Notes: a model not told the origin generated them from the sequence alone. 7,839 nucleotides of DNA from Methanoregula sp. UBA471 (GCA_002495065.1 DADT01000005.1:90749-98587); one strand, 5' to 3'. Shown: positions 1 to 6,056, counted from the stretch's first letter. A program made the numbers and translations.

Positions 1-2
1 GG

Positions 3-1418
3 GACGCATTCCTCGAAAAATGGGCCGATAAAAAAGGGCTTCCGGGTGCTTTTTGCACGTGGGGCCTCTGGCGCTGGCACGCGCTGCCCCCGAAAATGCG
101 GGAATTATGCAAATCAAAGGGCATTCCCGTCAATGAGGATTATACCCTGAAGTCAGGGCAACCGAGGGTTAGCAAGGAGAAGATTGATCCCATGGCAGGG
201 AAAACAATGGAAACGTTTAAGGAAAAACAGGCCGGGTCCGGTTTTGCGGTCAGCGAGATCCGGAAGGATTTCCCGATTCTCGGGGATATCATATATCTGG
301 ACAATGCAGCTACGAGCTTTTCACCCGATCCGGTCATTGATGCAATGGTCGGGTTCGAACACCAGTACCGTGCGAATGTCGGACGGGGTGTACACCGGTT
401 TACCAGGATTGCTTCGCAGCGTTACTGGCATGCCCATGAGAAGATAGCGCAGTTCATTGGCGGAAGCGAAGGGACCACGGTATTCACGAAAAATACCACT
501 GAAGCTATCAACATGGTTGCACAGGGTCTTGCCTGGAAATCCGGAGATCGCGTGATCACCACGATCCTTGAACACCACTCAAACCTGTTACCGTGGAGGA
601 ATCTTGCCCGCCAGGGTGTCGGGCTCGATGTGATCGGTATACATGCAGATTATTCGCTCGATCTCGCTGCCCTGGAAAATATGATCACTCCTTCGACCCG
701 GCTCGTTACCGTTACTCACGCTTCGAATGTTATCGGAGTAATGACCCCAGTCACGGAGATTGCAAAGATCTGTCATGATCATGGGGTCCTCCTGCTTGTC
801 GATGGTGCCCAGTCAGTTCCCCATATGCCCGTTGATGTAAAGCACCTTGGCTGCGATTTTTTTGCATTCTCCGGCCATAAGATGCTCGGGCCGACCGGTA
901 CTGGCGTGCTCTGGATGGAAGAGCCCGTGCTTGAACCGGTACAGTTCGGGGGCGGGATGGTGGAAGTTGTATCCGGGACGGGCTTTACTACGTCGGAAGG
1001 TTACCAGAAGTACGAAGCGGGAACACCGAATATCGGTGGAGGAATAGGCCTCGGAGCCGCTGTGGAGTATCTTGAAAAGATTGGTATGGAAAGGATCAGG
1101 CACTATGAAGAGGCGCTTACGAACCGTTTAATTGACGGGCTGGTCCGGATTAATGGCATACATGTATTCACCCCCGGCCCGCAGGTTCCTCGTATCGGCG
1201 TTGTTTCATTTACCTTAGACGGGTTCCACCCGCATGAAGTTGCCCAGCACCTCGATGAGACTGCTGACATTATGGTGCGATCCGGGCACCATTGCTGCCA
1301 GCCGCTCATGGAACGGCTCAGATTACCCGAAGGAACAGTCAGGGCCAGTCTTGCATTATATAACACTGAGCAGGAAATCGACATGCTCATCGCGATCCTG
1401 AAAGAACTCGCGGGTTGA
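3..1418 (+). CDS. SufS/CsdA-type cysteine desulfurase, 5'-partial, apparently fused to the tail of a PAPS-reductase-like PP-loop domain
   Basis: A PLP enzyme that takes sulfur from L-cysteine as a persulfide, releasing alanine, for Fe-S cluster and thio-cofactor synthesis in the cytoplasm. Counting from the internal ATG at 192 (408 residues, the usual family length), the sequence shows an IRKDFPIL start, YLDNAATS, EHHSN, DGAQSVPH, the PLP lysine in SGHKMLGPTGTG (K230) and the catalytic cysteine in RSGHHCCQP (C368). The Lys-Cys spacing equals that of E. coli SufS (K226/C364), and the long RSGHHC loop places it in group II. The frame is open to the left edge with coding-like codons, encoding CTWGLWRWHALPPKM. 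I recall that pattern from archaeal PAPS-reductase-like proteins, so I infer a fusion truncated by the window. Alternative starts are ATG 96 (440 residues) and ATG 192. The desulfurase call is very sure; the N-terminal extension is moderately sure. Confidence 0.9.
   Translation, partial: DAFLEKWADKKGLPGAFCTWGLWRWHALPPKMRELCKSKGIPVNEDYTLKSGQPRVSKEKIDPMAGKTMETFKEKQAGSGFAVSEIRKDFPILGDIIYLDNAATSFSPDPVIDAMVGFEHQYRANVGRGVHRFTRIASQRYWHAHEKIAQFIGGSEGTTVFTKNTTEAINMVAQGLAWKSGDRVITTILEHHSNLLPWRNLARQGVGLDVIGIHADYSLDLAALENMITPSTRLVTVTHASNVIGVMTPVTEIAKICHDHGVLLLVDGAQSVPHMPVDVKHLGCDFFAFSGHKMLGPTGTGVLWMEEPVLEPVQFGGGMVEVVSGTGFTTSEGYQKYEAGTPNIGGGIGLGAAVEYLEKIGMERIRHYEEALTNRLIDGLVRINGIHVFTPGPQVPRIGVVSFTLDGFHPHEVAQHLDETADIMVRSGHHCCQPLMERLRLPEGTVRASLALYNTEQEIDMLIAILKELAG
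174..180 (+). promoter_or_regulatory. Possible ribosome binding site for an internal start at ATG 192
   Basis: AAGGAGA lies 11 bases before the ATG at 192, which would give a desulfurase of standard length. The same bases also spell Lys-Glu-Lys in the open upstream frame, so this may be chance. It matters because it decides between a fused protein and a separately started desulfurase. Confidence 0.3.
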
Positions 1419-1441
1419 TCTGAAGGGCAGAAAGAAACCGG

Positions 1442-1453
1442 TTTTTATTTTTT
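1442..1453 (+). terminator. Oligo-T terminator after the cysteine desulfurase gene
   Basis: TTTTTATTTTTT begins 23 bases after the desulfurase stop codon. Archaeal RNA polymerase commonly terminates at such T-rich stretches without needing a hairpin. The position, before a candidate promoter for the next operon, fits a transcript end. Confidence 0.5.
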
Positions 1454-1488
1454 CCTTCTCCTGAGTTCCTGCTCTTCATCTGGCACGA

Positions 1489-1497
1489 TTTAATAAT
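1489..1497 (+). promoter_or_regulatory. Candidate TATA box for the thiM-thiE operon
   Basis: TTTAATAAT lies 67 bases before the thiM start, in the only gap of this plus-strand block, downstream of the oligo-T stretch. A TATA box here would place transcription start near 1515-1522 and give a leader of about 45 bases. No clear BRE is visible upstream, so the call is tentative. Confidence 0.35.
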
Positions 1498-1552
1498 TCC
1501 CCGCCCCAATATTTCTGGTATAGTATTGTTCAGAAAGCGAAGAAATGAAGAC

Positions 1553-1557
1553 GGTGA
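1553..1557 (+). promoter_or_regulatory. Ribosome binding site of thiM
   Basis: GGTGA, the classical archaeal anti-16S sequence, ends 6 bases before the ATG at 1564 and supports that start. Confidence 0.6.
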
Positions 1558-1563
1558 ACGCTG

Positions 1564-2364
1564 ATGAAAAATAAAAAATCTTCTGATATATTTGCCGACG
1601 TGCGTGAGAAGCACCCGCTCGTCCATCATATAACAAATTACGTCACGGTCAATGATTGTGCGAACATTACAATCGCAACAGGTGCCGCTCCGGTAATGGC
1701 TGATGCCCCGGAGGAGGTCTGCGAGATGGTGGCTGTCGCCGGTGCCCTGGTCCTGAATATCGGCACGCTCAACAAGGGACAGGTAGAATCCATGATTCTT
1801 GCGGGAGGTATGGCAAATGACCTCAAAATACCAATTGTTCTGGATCCTGTCGGAGCCGGTGCAACCCGGTTCAGGACCAGCACAGCCCTGCGCCTCCTCG
1901 ATGAACTCAGGATAACTATCCTCAAAGGCAATCCCGGGGAGATTGGCGTTCTTGCTGGAGCAGAAGCAAGTGTCAGGGGAGTGGACTCCGGCGGGATGGC
2001 CGGAGATCCGGTAAAAATTGCCCGGAAATTCGCCGCCCTGTCGGGCATTACGGTTGTTGTAAGCGGGGCAACTGATATTGTTACTGATGGCAAACGCGTG
2101 CTTCTCATCGGAAATGGGCATCCATTGATGGGCTGCATTTCCGGTACCGGTTGTATGGCAGCATCCGTAACCGGGGCATTTGCTGCAGTAACCAATGATC
2201 CTGTCATGGCATCCGCAGCAGCACTCGCAACGTTCGGGATAGCAGGAGAGAAGGCAGCAGCATATACGCATGCTCCGTATTCGTTCAAAACGGCACTTTT
2301 CGATGAACTGGCTGCGCTGACTCCCGAAGATCTTGCATCCTGCGCGAAAATTGTGATGAAATAA
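1564..2364 (+). CDS. thiM: Hydroxyethylthiazole kinase
   Basis: Phosphorylates 4-methyl-5-(2-hydroxyethyl)thiazole with ATP to give the thiazole phosphate used in thiamine synthesis, mainly a salvage step. The 266-residue product has the family length and motifs in order: HHITNYVTVNDCAN near residues 20-33, APVMADAPEE, LVLNIGTL, the DPVGAGATRFRT segment, ILKGNPGEI, VVSGATDIVTDG and the anion-hole motif SGTGCMAASVTGAF. The cysteine of GTGC is residue 197, matching the active-site Cys198 of the Bacillus subtilis enzyme. The start is supported by GGTGA six bases upstream. It is followed 11 bases later by thiE, whose product consumes the thiazole phosphate, so the two are surely co-transcribed. 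No ThiD or ThiN domain is fused. No damage or odd composition is visible. Confidence 0.96.
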   Translation: MKNKKSSDIFADVREKHPLVHHITNYVTVNDCANITIATGAAPVMADAPEEVCEMVAVAGALVLNIGTLNKGQVESMILAGGMANDLKIPIVLDPVGAGATRFRTSTALRLLDELRITILKGNPGEIGVLAGAEASVRGVDSGGMAGDPVKIARKFAALSGITVVVSGATDIVTDGKRVLLIGNGHPLMGCISGTGCMAASVTGAFAAVTNDPVMASAAALATFGIAGEKAAAYTHAPYSFKTALFDELAALTPEDLASCAKIVMK

Positions 2365-2375
2365 TTATCCCCCTC

Positions 2376-3014
2376 ATGAACCTTGACCTCTACGTTATAA
2401 CCGATGAAGAGATCGCAGGTGGTTTGTCCCACGCAGAAATAGCACGGCGGGCTCTTGCAGGCGGTGCTGATGTAATCCAGTTGAGGGATAAGGAGTGCGG
2501 GTCCGGGGATCTCTTACGGATCGGCCGTATTATCCGCGAAATCACCAGGAAAAAGGGGGCCATTTTCATCGTGAATGACCGGCTTGATATCGCGCTAGCA
2601 TGTAATGCGGATGGTGTTCATCTGGGACAGGATGATATCGAAGCCGGTGTTGCCCGGCAGATCGCACCTCACGGGTTCATTATCGGAGTTTCGGTAGGAA
2701 CCGTTGAAGAAGCAGTCCATGCCGAACAGGAAGGAGCAGACTATCTCGCCATAAGTCCGGTGTTTCCCACAGCTTCGAAGTATAATGCCGGACCTGGTCA
2801 TGGTCTTGAGGTCTTGCAGGATATAAAGCGGAATGTTTCAATTCCCCTCATCGCTATCGGGGGTATCAACACCGGAAATGTGCATGATGTAATTGCTGCA
2901 GGAGCGGACGGAATTGCGGTAATTTCCGCTGTTGTCGGGAGTCCGGATATTACAGCAGCGGCAAGGCAGCTCAGGGAATTAGTCCGGAAGAGCAAGATGA
3001 AGATGAGATCTTAA
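2376..3014 (+). CDS. thiE: Thiamine phosphate synthase
   Basis: Joins HMP-pyrophosphate with the thiazole phosphate made by ThiM to form thiamine phosphate and pyrophosphate. The 212-residue TIM-barrel protein has the usual length. Motifs in order are LYVITDE at the N-terminus, VIQLRDKE, FIVNDRLDIALACNADGVHLGQDD, IGVSVG, DYLAISPVFPTASK, PLIAIGGI and DGIAVISAV, which cover the pyrophosphate- and Mg-binding residues of the family. The start 11 bases after the thiM stop has no convincing ribosome binding site; the nearest upstream bases are a run of C. Translation may therefore depend on coupling to thiM. The N-terminus from this ATG aligns with the expected first strand, so no other start is needed. 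Many archaea use ThiN instead of ThiE, so having ThiE is a real choice of pathway here. Confidence 0.96.
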   Translation: MNLDLYVITDEEIAGGLSHAEIARRALAGGADVIQLRDKECGSGDLLRIGRIIREITRKKGAIFIVNDRLDIALACNADGVHLGQDDIEAGVARQIAPHGFIIGVSVGTVEEAVHAEQEGADYLAISPVFPTASKYNAGPGHGLEVLQDIKRNVSIPLIAIGGINTGNVHDVIAAGADGIAVISAVVGSPDITAAARQLRELVRKSKMKMRS

Positions 3015-3127
3015 TAAATGGGTGTTAGTCGGCCTTCGTAGAAACGGGGCATGAACGGGAGTTTGCACCCGAACCATGAAAAATGGCCATCCTGCAACAG
3101 GGTCTCTTGAGAGGTCCGGGTCGGAGT

Positions 3128-3214
3128 TTCCAGTAATTGAAGCGCTGCGGGGCGTCCCTTTTTGGTGCGGCGCAGGTCATCGCAACGGGATGGTACTTCC
3201 CGAAATTACTGGAA
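3128..3214. repeat. 11-bp perfect inverted repeat spanning 87 bases
   Basis: TTCCAGTAATT at 3128-3138 is the exact reverse complement of AATTACTGGAA at 3204-3214. The 65-base interior has a smaller hairpin, CGGGA (3186-3190) with TCCCG (3198-3202). The pair could close a branched RNA structure or be the terminal repeats of a tiny remnant element; no flanking target duplication is evident. Confidence 0.6.
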
Positions 3215-3276
3215 TTGTGGAATTTTCAGGAGAAACCCTAAGTTTTCAACAATTTGTAAAGCACCCATTTTACGGA

Positions 3277-3295
3277 GGGGACAGTACCAGTCCCC
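3277..3295. repeat. GGGGAC/GTCCCC hairpin
   Basis: GGGGAC (3277-3282) and GTCCCC (3290-3295) flank a seven-base loop, a stable stem of six pairs of which five are G-C. It begins a cluster of hairpins that runs to 3433. Confidence 0.6.
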
Positions 3296-3374
3296 CCGAA
3301 CCGTCCCTTCGCTTTGCGATTGTTTCGTAATACCTTCTCCGGAGTTATCGCTCGAGTGCAGGTGCCACAGGGGC

Positions 3375-3405
3375 GGGGGCGGATGCATTACATGCCGTAG
3401 CCCCC
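3375..3405. repeat. GC-rich nested hairpin
   Basis: GGGGGC (3375-3380) pairs with GCCCCC (3400-3405). Inside them GCAT (3385-3388) pairs with ATGC (3392-3395) around a three-base loop, separated from the outer stem by an imperfect internal bulge. This two-tier stem is hard to explain as coding sequence and suggests a folded RNA or a repeat element. Confidence 0.55.
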
Positions 3406-3411
3406 AAAAGA

Positions 3412-3433
3412 CCTCAAGAAAAATATTTTGAGG
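3412..3433. repeat. CCTCAA/TTGAGG hairpin with AT-rich centre
   Basis: CCTCAA (3412-3417) pairs with TTGAGG (3428-3433) around an A/T-rich centre. It directly follows the GC-rich hairpin and is itself followed by T-rich sequence, so it may form the end of a transcript. Confidence 0.5.
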
Positions 3434-3494
3434 ATTTTACTGAGCCCGTCGGTCCCCATTTTTGATCTTTTCTATGACAGCTGGGTGAAAAGCC

Positions 3495-3500
3495 AAAAAA
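3495..3500 (-). terminator. Possible oligo-T terminator of the minus-strand operon
   Basis: Six A on the plus strand read as T6 in the minus-strand transcript, 68 bases after the stop of the small membrane protein gene. It is short, so the call is weak. Confidence 0.25.
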
Positions 3501-3567
3501 TGGAAACCCTTTATCTTGTTTCTCAACCTGGAGACTGGTCCTTCTTAGCAAGGGGCCTTCTTTGAGG

Positions 3568-3802
3568 TTACAAGCCAATCATCAGCAGGATATATTCCGG
3601 CTTCTTCATGACCATAAGGCCGGATGATGTGGCAATGAAACCAGCTATAGAAAAAAGAATGCCATCCATTGTGGACATAATTAGTATCAGCCCTGTAATG
3701 AACAGGATTGCACCAAGAATGAAAAGCCCTTTTCCCCCCCAGGATAAGGTTTTCTTTCGTTGATCGGATGGTATTTTTCATCGCACTGCATTTGGGTGTC
3801 AT
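3568..3802 (-). pseudogene. Small two-helix membrane protein gene with a one-base frameshift in a G7 run
   Basis: From ATG 3802 (or ATG 3781, MKNTIRSTKEN) the minus strand encodes a polar start up to a run of seven G (plus-strand C at 3734-3740). Continuing in that frame gives a Trp/His-rich, non-membrane-like tail. Dropping one G gives GLFILGAILFITGLILI, then a short turn, ILFSIAGFIATSSGLMVM, the end KKPEYILLMIGL and a stop at 3570-3568. That is a convincing two-helix hairpin protein of about 70 residues from ATG 3781. The shifted frame has no start of its own before the first helix, so the halves belong together. It begins 11 bases after the lipoprotein stop and is probably in the same operon. 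It could be a true mutation, a phase-variable tract, slippage or a sequencing error. The family is not recognised. Confidence 0.7.
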
Positions 3803-3807
3803 ATAAT

Positions 3808-3813
3808 AAAAAA
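3808..3813 (-). terminator. T6 tract right after the lipoprotein stop codon
   Basis: The minus strand reads TTTTTTATTATAT between the lipoprotein stop and the next ATG (3802). It could terminate part of the transcripts, or act as an AT-rich spacer or promoter box for the small gene; the sequence alone cannot decide. Confidence 0.25.
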
Positions 3814-4536
3814 TCAGGGCCGGGTGTAGGTGACCGCGACCGTATCAATCAGATCTATTTCATCCGTTCTGATGGGAATGTAACTTGTCAGGATCACTTT
3901 TTCTCCGATGACCAGCCGTTGGGTTGTCGGGAACCGTGCGACAATCTTGCCGTCTGACCAGATGTTCGGGGTAACTGTATAATTCGCAGGACTGAAATTC
4001 GTTGGATCAAGGACGATGCGTAGTTCCACAAAGTTCCAGGTGGGCTCTGCGGTGGCAGATCCCTGGCATACTCCAAGCGTTTTGAGCCGGGTATTTTCAG
4101 TCCCTCCTTCAGTATATCTCCGGAGGAAATGTTCGTAATCGTCCTCTGAAATGGCATAAAGATATGGCTTGACCTTTGTTATACCGTAGCCGGTGTCATT
4201 TGCCTGTGACGGGAAGGCATCCTTCATCAGGCAGTTGGGGAGAGGGTTGACGAAGGTCCTTTTCCGGATATTGAGATATTCAAGGTACGGGTTATCGGAT
4301 GCAATCCGTGTAGTCGCCACGGTGGTGACCCCGACTTCAGGAAGGGAGGGGGATGATATCGTGTCATCCGGGGTTTCCTGTGTTGTGGAAGTAGTGACCA
4401 GGACAGTGGATACGGGACTCATAGGTACTGTAGTTTCTGGTAACGTGTCGCCCGGTGAAACGGGACCAGTACACCCCGCCGCAAGGATAACCACTGACAA
4501 TAATAAAATAACGATAAGATATTTTTTCTTCATCAT
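3814..4536 (-). CDS. Predicted secreted lipoprotein with Thr/Ser/Pro-rich stalk, function unknown
   Basis: The product (240 residues from ATG 4536) starts with MMKKKYLIVILLLSVVILA, a basic then hydrophobic signal peptide, ending in AAGC with Cys22 as the likely lipidated residue. Residues 23-80 are a low-complexity stalk rich in Thr, Ser, Pro and Val, typical of archaeal surface lipoproteins that hold a domain away from the membrane. The globular part (about 81-240) contains two cysteines (C102, C157) that could form a disulfide, and NDT and NYT sequons. I do not recognise the domain. ATG 4533 is an equally good start; a TTG at 4560 would add eight polar residues before the signal peptide and is less likely. 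A small membrane protein gene follows 11 bases downstream, so the two may act together at the cell surface. Confidence 0.8.
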   Translation of the reverse strand: MMKKKYLIVILLLSVVILAAGCTGPVSPGDTLPETTVPMSPVSTVLVTTSTTQETPDDTISSPSLPEVGVTTVATTRIASDNPYLEYLNIRKRTFVNPLPNCLMKDAFPSQANDTGYGITKVKPYLYAISEDDYEHFLRRYTEGGTENTRLKTLGVCQGSATAEPTWNFVELRIVLDPTNFSPANYTVTPNIWSDGKIVARFPTTQRLVIGEKVILTSYIPIRTDEIDLIDTVAVTYTRP

Positions 4537-4864
4537 TACCGGTTGCCCTGCAGAGACCAATAAACTCTCTGGTCGTGAGTAAACACACGATCCCGCATAA
4601 GGTCAGGACATACAATGTGACGTAACTCTGGAACCAGCATCTGATGCACTTGAAACGTTTGAAAAGGCACGGGAGATCAGGCCGTTTTAATCCGATATAC
4701 AAAAAAACCGGGAGAGATCGCACTCAAGCTGAAAGGGGAAAGCCCTGGATGCCCGGGCTTTCACGGTTAAAACAGGTTCACGTGACGGGCAGGACGGGAG
4801 GCACAAAGGTTTTTGTCCAGCTATGGATCGGAATTGTGATAATCCGGGCAGGACAGGGTAATAC
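4537..4864. other. Divergent intergenic region with palindromes and a direct repeat
   Basis: It separates the minus-strand lipoprotein gene from the plus-strand TPR gene, so it should hold promoters for both. Visible structure: AAAGCCC (4739-4745) with GGGCTTT (4755-4761), a 7-bp stem; palindrome GCCCGGGC (4751-4758); palindrome TCACGTGA (4778-4785); and direct repeats of CGGGCAGGAC at 4786-4795 and 4845-4854. GACCA (4555-4559) and TGGTC (4570-4574) flank an AT-rich patch reading GTTTATTGG on the minus strand, about 26 bases before the lipoprotein ATG. That would fit a TATA box for a nearly leaderless transcript. No coding frame is supported here. Confidence 0.5.
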
Positions 4865-5944
4865 ATGGAAGAACGGGCAGAGGACTACATCACCGAGGGG
4901 GTGGATCGGTTCCGCCACGGCCTGTATTCAGAAGCACTCGCGCTGTTTGACCGTGCAGTTTCACGTGACCCGGGCTGCACCCGTGCATGGAACGGCCGTG
5001 CGGCCGCCCTTGGCAACCTGGGTCATTTTGATGCTGCTCTCGATTCCTGCGATACGGCGATTGCCACGGACCCCGGTTACTTCCGGGCGTGGAGTAACCG
5101 CGGGTGGGTGCTCGGGCATCTCGGCCGCAATGCCGAGGCCCTTGACTCCTGCGACCGGGCTGTTGCCCTCCGGCCGGATTTTGCCGAAGCCTGGCACACC
5201 CGGGGGTGGGTCCTCACGAACCTTGGCCGGGACCTGGATGCCCTTGATTCCTGCGACAGGGCAACAGCTCTTTGCCCGGATGACGTTGAGGTGTGGAACA
5301 TGCGGGGGAATGTGCTCATGAGCCTCGGGCGGTATGCCGAAGCCCTTGCCTCGTACGACCGGGTGATCGCCATCAGCCCGGATCTTCCCGGTGCATGGTT
5401 TAACCGGGCAAATACCCTGGCACAGCTCGGGCAGCATACCGAGGCTCTTGTCTCGTATGACCGGGCGGTTGCCCTACGGCCGGAGTATGCCGAGGCCTGG
5501 AACAACCGCGGGAACACGTGCATGCATCTCGGCTGCCCCGAAGACGCGGCAAAATCGTATTTTACCGCAGTCTCCCTGCGGCCGGAGTACTCCGAAGCGT
5601 GGTACAACCACGGGTCTGCGCTGAGCGATCTCGATCGGCATGACGAAGCTATCATTTCATACAATGTGGCTACAGCCCTCCGCCCGAAATATGCCGAAGC
5701 GTGGTACAACCGCGGCGTTGCACTCGAAGCCCTAGGCAGGTATGTCGAAGCGGTCGCCTCGTATGACTGCGTGATCGCCATCAAACCTGATGATGCCGAC
5801 GCGTGGTACTCCCGTGGACACGCCCTGCAATATCTTGGCCGGCACGAGGAAGCAGATGCCTCGTTTGATAAGGCCGTCGCCCTTGATCCCGGACGCGGGG
5901 CAATGAACGATCCCGGGCATCCCCGTAAAAAGAATCCAGGGTAA
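4865..5944 (+). CDS. Tetratricopeptide repeat protein, ten TPR units
   Basis: A 359-residue cytoplasmic-looking protein without signal peptide or membrane helix. After four residues it consists of ten contiguous 34-residue TPR units (residues 5-344) and a short basic tail (345-359). Most units follow AEAWYNRGxALxxLGRxxEALxSYDRAVALRPxY, with the expected Gly/Ala at TPR position 8, Ala at 20 and 27, and Pro at 32. Such arrays form a right-handed superhelix that binds peptides or partner proteins, so the role is likely scaffolding, but the partner cannot be told from sequence. Units 2-4 carry SCD where later units carry SYD, suggesting they arose by local duplication. A weak ribosome binding site (AGGGT) lies just upstream of ATG 4865. 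It is divergent from the lipoprotein gene and co-directional with the membrane protein gene 228 bases downstream. Confidence 0.92.
   Translation: MEERAEDYITEGVDRFRHGLYSEALALFDRAVSRDPGCTRAWNGRAAALGNLGHFDAALDSCDTAIATDPGYFRAWSNRGWVLGHLGRNAEALDSCDRAVALRPDFAEAWHTRGWVLTNLGRDLDALDSCDRATALCPDDVEVWNMRGNVLMSLGRYAEALASYDRVIAISPDLPGAWFNRANTLAQLGQHTEALVSYDRAVALRPEYAEAWNNRGNTCMHLGCPEDAAKSYFTAVSLRPEYSEAWYNHGSALSDLDRHDEAIISYNVATALRPKYAEAWYNRGVALEALGRYVEAVASYDCVIAIKPDDADAWYSRGHALQYLGRHEEADASFDKAVALDPGRGAMNDPGHPRKKNPG
4877..5896 (+). repeat. Ten tandem 102-bp coding repeats (TPR units)
   Basis: Ten back-to-back 102-base units with no insertion or deletion between them encode the TPR helices. They are diverged but share blocks such as GCCGAAGCCTGG or GCCGAGGCCTGG at the unit junctions, and CGGGCGGTTGCCCT-like segments near the end of each unit. 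Confidence 0.85.
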
Positions 5945-6023
5945 CTCTGTCTGCCATCAACCCCGGAACGCGGATGTCTGATGGAACAGCGTTCTGCACG
6001 GGATCAGGTCAAACCGGGACATA

Positions 6024-6050
6024 TCATTAATACACTGTTTTAGCATATTT
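6024..6050 (+). promoter_or_regulatory. AT-rich candidate promoter before the PKD remnant and membrane protein gene
   Basis: In an otherwise GC-rich gap, TCATTAATA (6024-6032) and AGCATATTTT (6042-6051 approximately) are the only TATA-like boxes between the TPR gene and the next gene. Either could start a transcript between about 6050 and 6075 that carries the short PKD-like frame and the membrane protein gene. Confidence 0.35.
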
Positions 6051-6056
6051 TCAGCG

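Larger units (their letters stand above)
3015..3567. other. Gene-poor region of about 550 bases with strong secondary structure
   Basis: It lies between the thiE stop and the convergent minus-strand small gene. Two overlapping plus-strand frames of 84 and 89 codons (3076-3330 and 3162-3431) look non-coding: their products have no family motif or hydrophobic pattern, and there is no ribosome binding site. The stretch contains several inverted repeats listed separately, a GC-rich block at 3371-3405, and T-rich segments such as 3459-3463 that could end thiE transcription. I see no tRNA, rRNA or transposase. It could be a structured non-coding RNA, a dispersed repeat or a decayed element. Confidence 0.6.

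Noticed and set aside
352..360. GGTTCGAAC, resembling a tRNA T-loop
   Set aside because: It lies inside the desulfurase coding sequence and no acceptor, D or anticodon arms can be formed around it.
1419..1563. Possible TPP riboswitch before thiM
   Set aside because: I could not find the conserved CUGAGA and related core segments in the right arrangement; only an oligo-T stretch and a TATA-like box are seen.
1387..2432. Two long minus-strand open frames opposite thiM (1387-2271, 294 codons; 1638-2432, 264 codons)
   Set aside because: They lie antisense to an unmistakable thiM, show no family motifs and arise from codon bias in a GC-rich gene.
3371..3382. Possible G-quadruplex in the GC-rich block
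   Set aside because: Only two long G runs are present nearby, not the four needed, and the block is explained by the GGGGGC/GCCCCC hairpin.
3076..3431. Overlapping plus-strand frames of 84 and 89 codons in the post-thiE gap
   Set aside because: They overlap each other and run across the hairpins, with no ribosome binding site, motif or membrane segment; structured non-coding DNA explains them better.
4644..5321. 225-codon plus-strand frame overlapping the TPR gene
   Set aside because: Most of it is an out-of-frame reading of the TPR repeats, with Arg/Pro/Gly-rich nonsense composition.
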